Source of the DNA: Rhodobacterales bacterium
GTDB lineage: Bacteria > Pseudomonadota > Alphaproteobacteria > Rhodobacterales > Rhodobacteraceae
NCBI GenBank assembly: GCA_013298675.1
Contig: JAAFIJ010000078.1
Coordinates: forward strand, 1-9,822
Direction of reading: 5' to 3'
Length of the DNA: 9,822 nucleotides
Position numbers and translations under genes: made by a program. Positions within the stretch are counted from its first letter, which is position 1. Each line of letters starts with the position of its first letter. Under the pieces are notes generated by a model. It searched no databases and was not told where the DNA came from. It saw only the letters and a program-made list of their open reading frames with translations. Shown here one piece after another: positions 6,805-9,822 of this stretch.

Positions 6805-7415
6805 GATACGTTTGCCGTACTGACCGCAACCGTCTCGATATGGCCGTTGGCACCAAGGGTAAACAGGCTATCTTGCGGTACTGGCAGGCCCGCCAACTGG
6901 TTGAACGTTAACCCGGCCCAAATGCCACGCGCGACGCGGCTGGTGATGCCGTGGCTTACGATAATCACCACCTCGCTTTGTGCGGCTTTGGCGGTCTTTA
7001 GGCCGCGCGTTACACGCTCGGTAATCTGGGCAAAGCTTTCACCGCCCGGCGCATGGAAATGCCAATGATCCTCTGCCAAACCGTCGCGCATGTTGGGCCA
7101 GCCCGCCTCTATCTCGGCATCGGTGTGGCCGTCCCATTGCCCCATGCTGATCTCCATCCAGTCTGCATCGGTTTGCACGGGCGGGGCGACCGGGAGGGAC
7201 TTGGCGATGTATGAGGCGGTTTGAACAGCGCGGCCCAAGGGGCTGGCGATAATCTGACAGGACCGATTGCCTACCAATTGGCGTAGTGTCGTGCCAAAGC
7301 TTTGGGCTTGGGCCATGCCCAAAGGCGTTAACGCAGAATCCAGATGGCCCTGAAGCCGTCTTTCAGCATTAAAGATGGTTTGCCCATGGCGGACCAAATA
7401 AATCAGAGCCGACAT
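6801..7415 (-). CDS. Histidine phosphatase family protein (phosphoglycerate mutase-like)
   Basis: The 204-residue protein is a branch-1 histidine phosphatase. The catalytic RHG motif is at 9-11 with phospho-accepting His10, Arg62 is in SPLGRAVQT, Glu88 is the likely general acid (WMEISMGQWDG), and the second catalytic His155 is in VSHG. The family contains phosphoglycerate mutases, alpha-ribazole phosphatase and many broad phosphatases, and length and motifs do not separate these here. The ATG follows GGTAGGG at a 5-base spacing. It lies 12 bases downstream of the EF-P stop on the same strand, so the two are probably co-transcribed. The 3' end overlaps the deacetylase gene on the other strand (TAG against TAA in CTAA at 6801-6804), leaving no room for a terminator between them. 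The exact substrate is unknown. Confidence 0.88.
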   Translation of the reverse strand: MSALIYLVRHGQTIFNAERRLQGHLDSALTPLGMAQAQSFGTTLRQLVGNRSCQIIASPLGRAVQTASYIAKSLPVAPPVQTDADWMEISMGQWDGHTDAEIEAGWPNMRDGLAEDHWHFHAPGGESFAQITERVTRGLKTAKAAQSEVVIIVSHGITSRVARGIWAGLTFNQLAGLPVPQDSLFTLGANGHIETVAVSTANVS

Positions 7416-7427
7416 CGCGGCCCTACC

Positions 7428-7994
7428 TTAGTCGCGGGCGCGTTCTACGTAAGAATTATCGTCCGTGTTGATGACAATCTTGATGCCTGATGCGATAAAC
7501 GGCGGGACCAACACCCGCAAACCGTTCGAGCAGATCGCAGGTTTGTAAGAAGAAGAGGCCGTCTGCCCTTTGACCACAGGTTCTGTTTCAACAATCTCGA
7601 CCACAACTTTTTGCGGGAATTCGATCGCGATCGCGACACCTTCATAGGTCTTTAGAAAAACGCGCATACCTTCGCTTAGATAGACCTTGCCGTCGCCCAC
7701 AACATCGGGGTGAACCGCGACTTGATCATAGGTTGTCGGTTCCATGAAATGGAAACCTTCACCGTCCTCATACAGGAAATCATGCTCGCGCTCGTCCACG
7801 GTTGCCTTTTCCACGGTTTCGGTGGTGCGCCAACGTTCCGAAACCTTAACCCCATCCGAGATGCGCCGCATTTCGACGTTGGTCACGGGCGTGCCTTTTC
7901 CGGGGTGAAAATTCTCTGCTTTCAAAACAGCATAGAGCCGGCCATCGAGTTCAACGACGTTACCTTTGCGCAGCGAGGAGGCGATAACTTTCAC
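7428..7994 (-). CDS. efp: Translation elongation factor P
   Basis: The 188-residue protein is full-length EF-P, which binds between the P and E sites of the ribosome and rescues stalling at consecutive prolines. The N-terminal KOW-like domain carries the modification loop HPGKGTP with Lys33, the residue that EpmA beta-lysylates. The OB domains follow, with FLYEDGEGFHFMEPTTYDQV (73-92) and the C-terminal signature KGQTASSSYKPA (142-153). The sequence matches the Rhodobacteraceae type. The start is GTG (7992-7994), with AAGGA about 9 bases upstream; no better in-frame start is present. It is divergent from epmA across 106 bases, so the substrate and its modifying enzyme are neighbours. Confidence 0.95.
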   Translation of the reverse strand: MKVIASSLRKGNVVELDGRLYAVLKAENFHPGKGTPVTNVEMRRISDGVKVSERWRTTETVEKATVDEREHDFLYEDGEGFHFMEPTTYDQVAVHPDVVGDGKVYLSEGMRVFLKTYEGVAIAIEFPQKVVVEIVETEPVVKGQTASSSYKPAICSNGLRVLVPPFIASGIKIVINTDDNSYVERARD

Positions 7995-8040
7995 GGGACA
8001 ATTCCTTGTGGTCAGATGGTCGGGGCGCTAATAGCCAAGC

Positions 8041-8074
8041 ATTGGGTTCGCCCTTAGCCTAGTTCGGGCCCAAT
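8041..8074. repeat. Inverted repeat in the efp-epmA divergent intergenic region
   Basis: ATTGGG (8041-8046) pairs with CCCAAT (8069-8074), and four more pairs inside (two G-U, two C-G) extend the stem to 10 bp around a 14-base loop. As DNA it could be an operator shared by the two divergent genes, and as RNA a leader hairpin of epmA. There is no T-run, so it is not a typical terminator. No convincing -35/-10 pair was found in this gap. Confidence 0.4.
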
Positions 8075-8100
8075 CTCAAACCGAAAGCGCAGGAGTCGCG

Positions 8101-9162
8101 ATGGGATCTGACAGTTATGGCTCTGAATATGGGTCCGAATGGTGGCAACCGCATCGCCACGCGGATCGCCGAGCGGTTTTGTTGACGCGAAATCGCATTC
8201 AGGCTGCGCTGCGCATGTGGTTGACCGAACTAGATTTCATAGAAGTGGACCCGGTAGGTTTGCAAGTCTCACCCGGCAATGAGGCGCATCTACACGGATT
8301 TTCGACCCAAGCGATTGGCAATGACGGTTTAGGGCGGCATATGTATCTGCATACATCGCCCGAATTTGCGATGAAAAAACTGTTGGCTGCAGGCGAGACG
8401 CGCATCGCGGCCTTTGCCCATGTTTGGCGCAACCGTGAACGTGGGGCACTGCACAGTCCCGAGTTTACCATGTTGGAATGGTACCGCGTGGCTGAGGATT
8501 ATTCCGTCTTGATGCAAGATTGCGCCGCATTTCTGCGTCTTGCTGCAAGGGTTGCGGGGGCTGCGACCTTGCGGTTTCGTGACGCGCTATGCGATCCCTT
8601 TGCCGAGCCAGAACGCCTAAGCGTGGCTGATGCGTTCACGCGTTATGCCGGGATCGATCTGCTTGCCAGCATCTCGCCTACGGGGGCAACGGATGCAGAT
8701 ATCTTGCGTGCGCAACTGGTTGGTGCGGGGATTAGGTCTGCGCCCGATGACACGTGGTCAGATATGTTGTCGCGGGTGTTGGTCGAAAAGGTGGAACCCC
8801 ATCTTGGCATGGGCCGGATCACCATTCTGGACCGCTACCCTGCAGCCGAGGCCGCGTTGGCCCGTCCGATTACTGCTGATCCCCGAGTCGCGGAACGGTT
8901 TGAGGTTTATGCATGCGGGGTAGAGCTTGCGAATGGGTTTGGAGAGTTAACCAACCCCACCGAACAGCGCCGCCGCTTTGGTCTGGAAATGGATGAAAAG
9001 CAACGGGTTTACGGCGAACGCTATCCGATTGACGAGGCCTTTTTGACCGCACTGGCGCTTATGCCCGCAGCGTCGGGCATCGCTTTGGGGTTTGACCGGT
9101 TGGTTATGCTTGCCACTGGCGTTTCGCGGATTGATGATGTGATCTGGACACCGGTTGCCTAA
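8101..9162 (+). CDS. epmA: EF-P beta-lysylation protein EpmA (GenX/PoxA)
   Basis: The 353-residue protein is a truncated class II lysyl-tRNA-synthetase paralogue without an anticodon-binding domain. EpmA activates (R)-beta-lysine with ATP and attaches it to the loop lysine of EF-P instead of to tRNA. The substrate region MYLHTSPEFAMKKLL (81-95) leads to class II motif 2 in HVWRNRERG (107-115) and the EFTMLEWYR stretch (121-129). ERFEVYACGVELANGFGELT and motif 3 GIALGFDRL (326-334) complete the active site. It is slightly longer than E. coli EpmA (325 residues), partly from a Gly/Ser/Tyr-rich N-terminal tail (about 1-15). The ATG follows AGGAG (8091-8095) at 5 bases. It is divergent from efp, which supports the assignment. 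EpmB, the lysine 2,3-aminomutase that makes beta-lysine, is not in this window. Confidence 0.93.
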   Translation: MGSDSYGSEYGSEWWQPHRHADRRAVLLTRNRIQAALRMWLTELDFIEVDPVGLQVSPGNEAHLHGFSTQAIGNDGLGRHMYLHTSPEFAMKKLLAAGETRIAAFAHVWRNRERGALHSPEFTMLEWYRVAEDYSVLMQDCAAFLRLAARVAGAATLRFRDALCDPFAEPERLSVADAFTRYAGIDLLASISPTGATDADILRAQLVGAGIRSAPDDTWSDMLSRVLVEKVEPHLGMGRITILDRYPAAEAALARPITADPRVAERFEVYACGVELANGFGELTNPTEQRRRFGLEMDEKQRVYGERYPIDEAFLTALALMPAASGIALGFDRLVMLATGVSRIDDVIWTPVA

Positions 9163-9202
9163 GGGGGCTGCGCGTGTTGGTGGGGTATAGGGAACGATTT
9201 GC

Positions 9203-9822
9203 ATGACGCCTGTCTTGATTGTCGCACATGGTCAACCGTCTGATCCGGGTCCTGCCGCAAAAGAACTACGCCAGTTGGCCGCCCGCGTCGCGCAGCAATT
9301 GCCAGATCATCGGGTATCTTCTGCCACATTAGCCGAAGAAGGGGCGCTTGCAGAGCAGCTGGCGATCCTGGGGGACGGGGGCCGGGTCTATCCGCTGTTC
9401 ATGGCCGGGGGCTGGTTACTCGCGTCAATCTGCCCTCGCGACTTGCTAAGGCCGGCGCCATCGGGTGGCACGTGTTGGAACCCTTTGGCTGCGATCCGGC
9501 GGTCCATCAGCTTGGCGTTGATCTGGTGGCCGAGGCTTTACCCGCCGCGCACGACGCGCAGGTTTTGATCGCCGCGCATGGTTCTTTCAAAAGCAGCGCC
9601 CCATCAGACGTGGCGCAGGCGGTTGCGGCCAAACTGCGGGCGCACCTTGGAAAAATCCCCGTGCATGCGGCGTTTATTGATCAAGCCCCTCAGCTAGCCC
9701 ATGCCACGGGATATGGTCCCAACGCCGTTTGCCTGCCCTATTTTGCCGCCGCAGGTGGGCATGTTCTGGATGATATCCCGGCTGCACTAAAGTCAGCAGG
9801 GTTTGCGGGTAAGATTCTGCCT
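9203..9822 (+). pseudogene. CbiX/SirB-like chelatase family protein, frameshifted and cut by the window end
   Basis: The frame from ATG 9203 opens with VLIVAHGQPSDPGPAAKEL (4-22), the metal-chelatase-like N-terminal signature of CbiX/SirB proteins, and runs well to YPLFMAGGW (63-71, ending at 9415). After that the frame loses family character and stops at 9568. Homologous sequence resumes one base back in another frame at about 9415, with VTRVNLPSRLAKAG, then a second domain with VLIAAHGSFKS and CLPYFAAAGGHVLDDIP. That frame stays open to the last base (136 codons). One missing base, perhaps a G in the run of five at 9407-9411 or after TGG, would rejoin the two parts. Either this is a real frameshift mutation or it is a homopolymer sequencing error. 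Family members insert metal into tetrapyrroles such as sirohydrochlorin, though many two-domain versions like this are uncharacterised. AGGGA (9189-9193) precedes the ATG by 9 bases, and epmA ends 40 bases upstream. Confidence 0.8.

Noticed and set aside
1..9822. CRISPR arrays, tRNA or rRNA genes, insertion sequences and prophage genes.
   Set aside because: I saw no regularly spaced repeats, no tRNA-like cloverleaf sequence, no transposase or integrase motifs and no terminal inverted repeats in the window.

Overview
The window reads as chromosomal DNA from an alphaproteobacterium, most likely of the Rhodobacteraceae (Roseobacter group). The basis is the style of the EF-P protein, the EF-P/EpmA pairing, the CbiX-like two-domain protein and the moderately high GC. 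This placement rests on recognised protein styles, not on a database search.

Layout from left to right. A strong hairpin terminator (12-42) closes whatever lies upstream. A YebE/DUF533 (TerB-like) inner-membrane-type protein follows (234-932), then a divergent glyceraldehyde-3-phosphate dehydrogenase (1074-2078). Convergent to it is a two-gene minus-strand operon. It is transcribed from about 4127 down to 2100 and encodes a cytoplasmic serine hydrolase of the class A beta-lactamase/PBP fold, then an M19 (renal-type) dipeptidase. A 258-270 base divergent intergenic region holds an 18-base inverted repeat that looks like an operator. On its other side is a tightly overlapping plus-strand operon: a BKACE-family beta-keto acid cleavage enzyme, a GNAT acetyltransferase resembling diamine acetyltransferases, and an acetylpolyamine-amidohydrolase-like member of the histone deacetylase superfamily (4398-6804, two 4-base or shorter overlaps).

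The right third is more housekeeping in nature. A histidine phosphatase and elongation factor P lie on the minus strand. Divergent from EF-P is epmA, the lysyl-tRNA-synthetase-like enzyme that beta-lysylates EF-P. A CbiX/SirB-like chelatase gene follows; its reading frame breaks near 9407-9417 and it runs off the window end.

The most interesting part is the five-gene divergent cluster from 2100 to 6804. It combines two amide/peptide hydrolases on one side with an N-acetyltransferase, a zinc N-deacetylase and an acetyl-CoA-dependent beta-keto acid cleavage enzyme on the other. One palindrome sits between them. It may be a catabolic or scavenging module for an acylated amine or small peptide-like compound. 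The substrate cannot be read from the sequence. The deacetylase lacks the two acidic residues that the characterised acetylpolyamine enzyme uses at the mouth of its active site, and the serine hydrolase lacks the ExxLN glutamate of true class A beta-lactamases.
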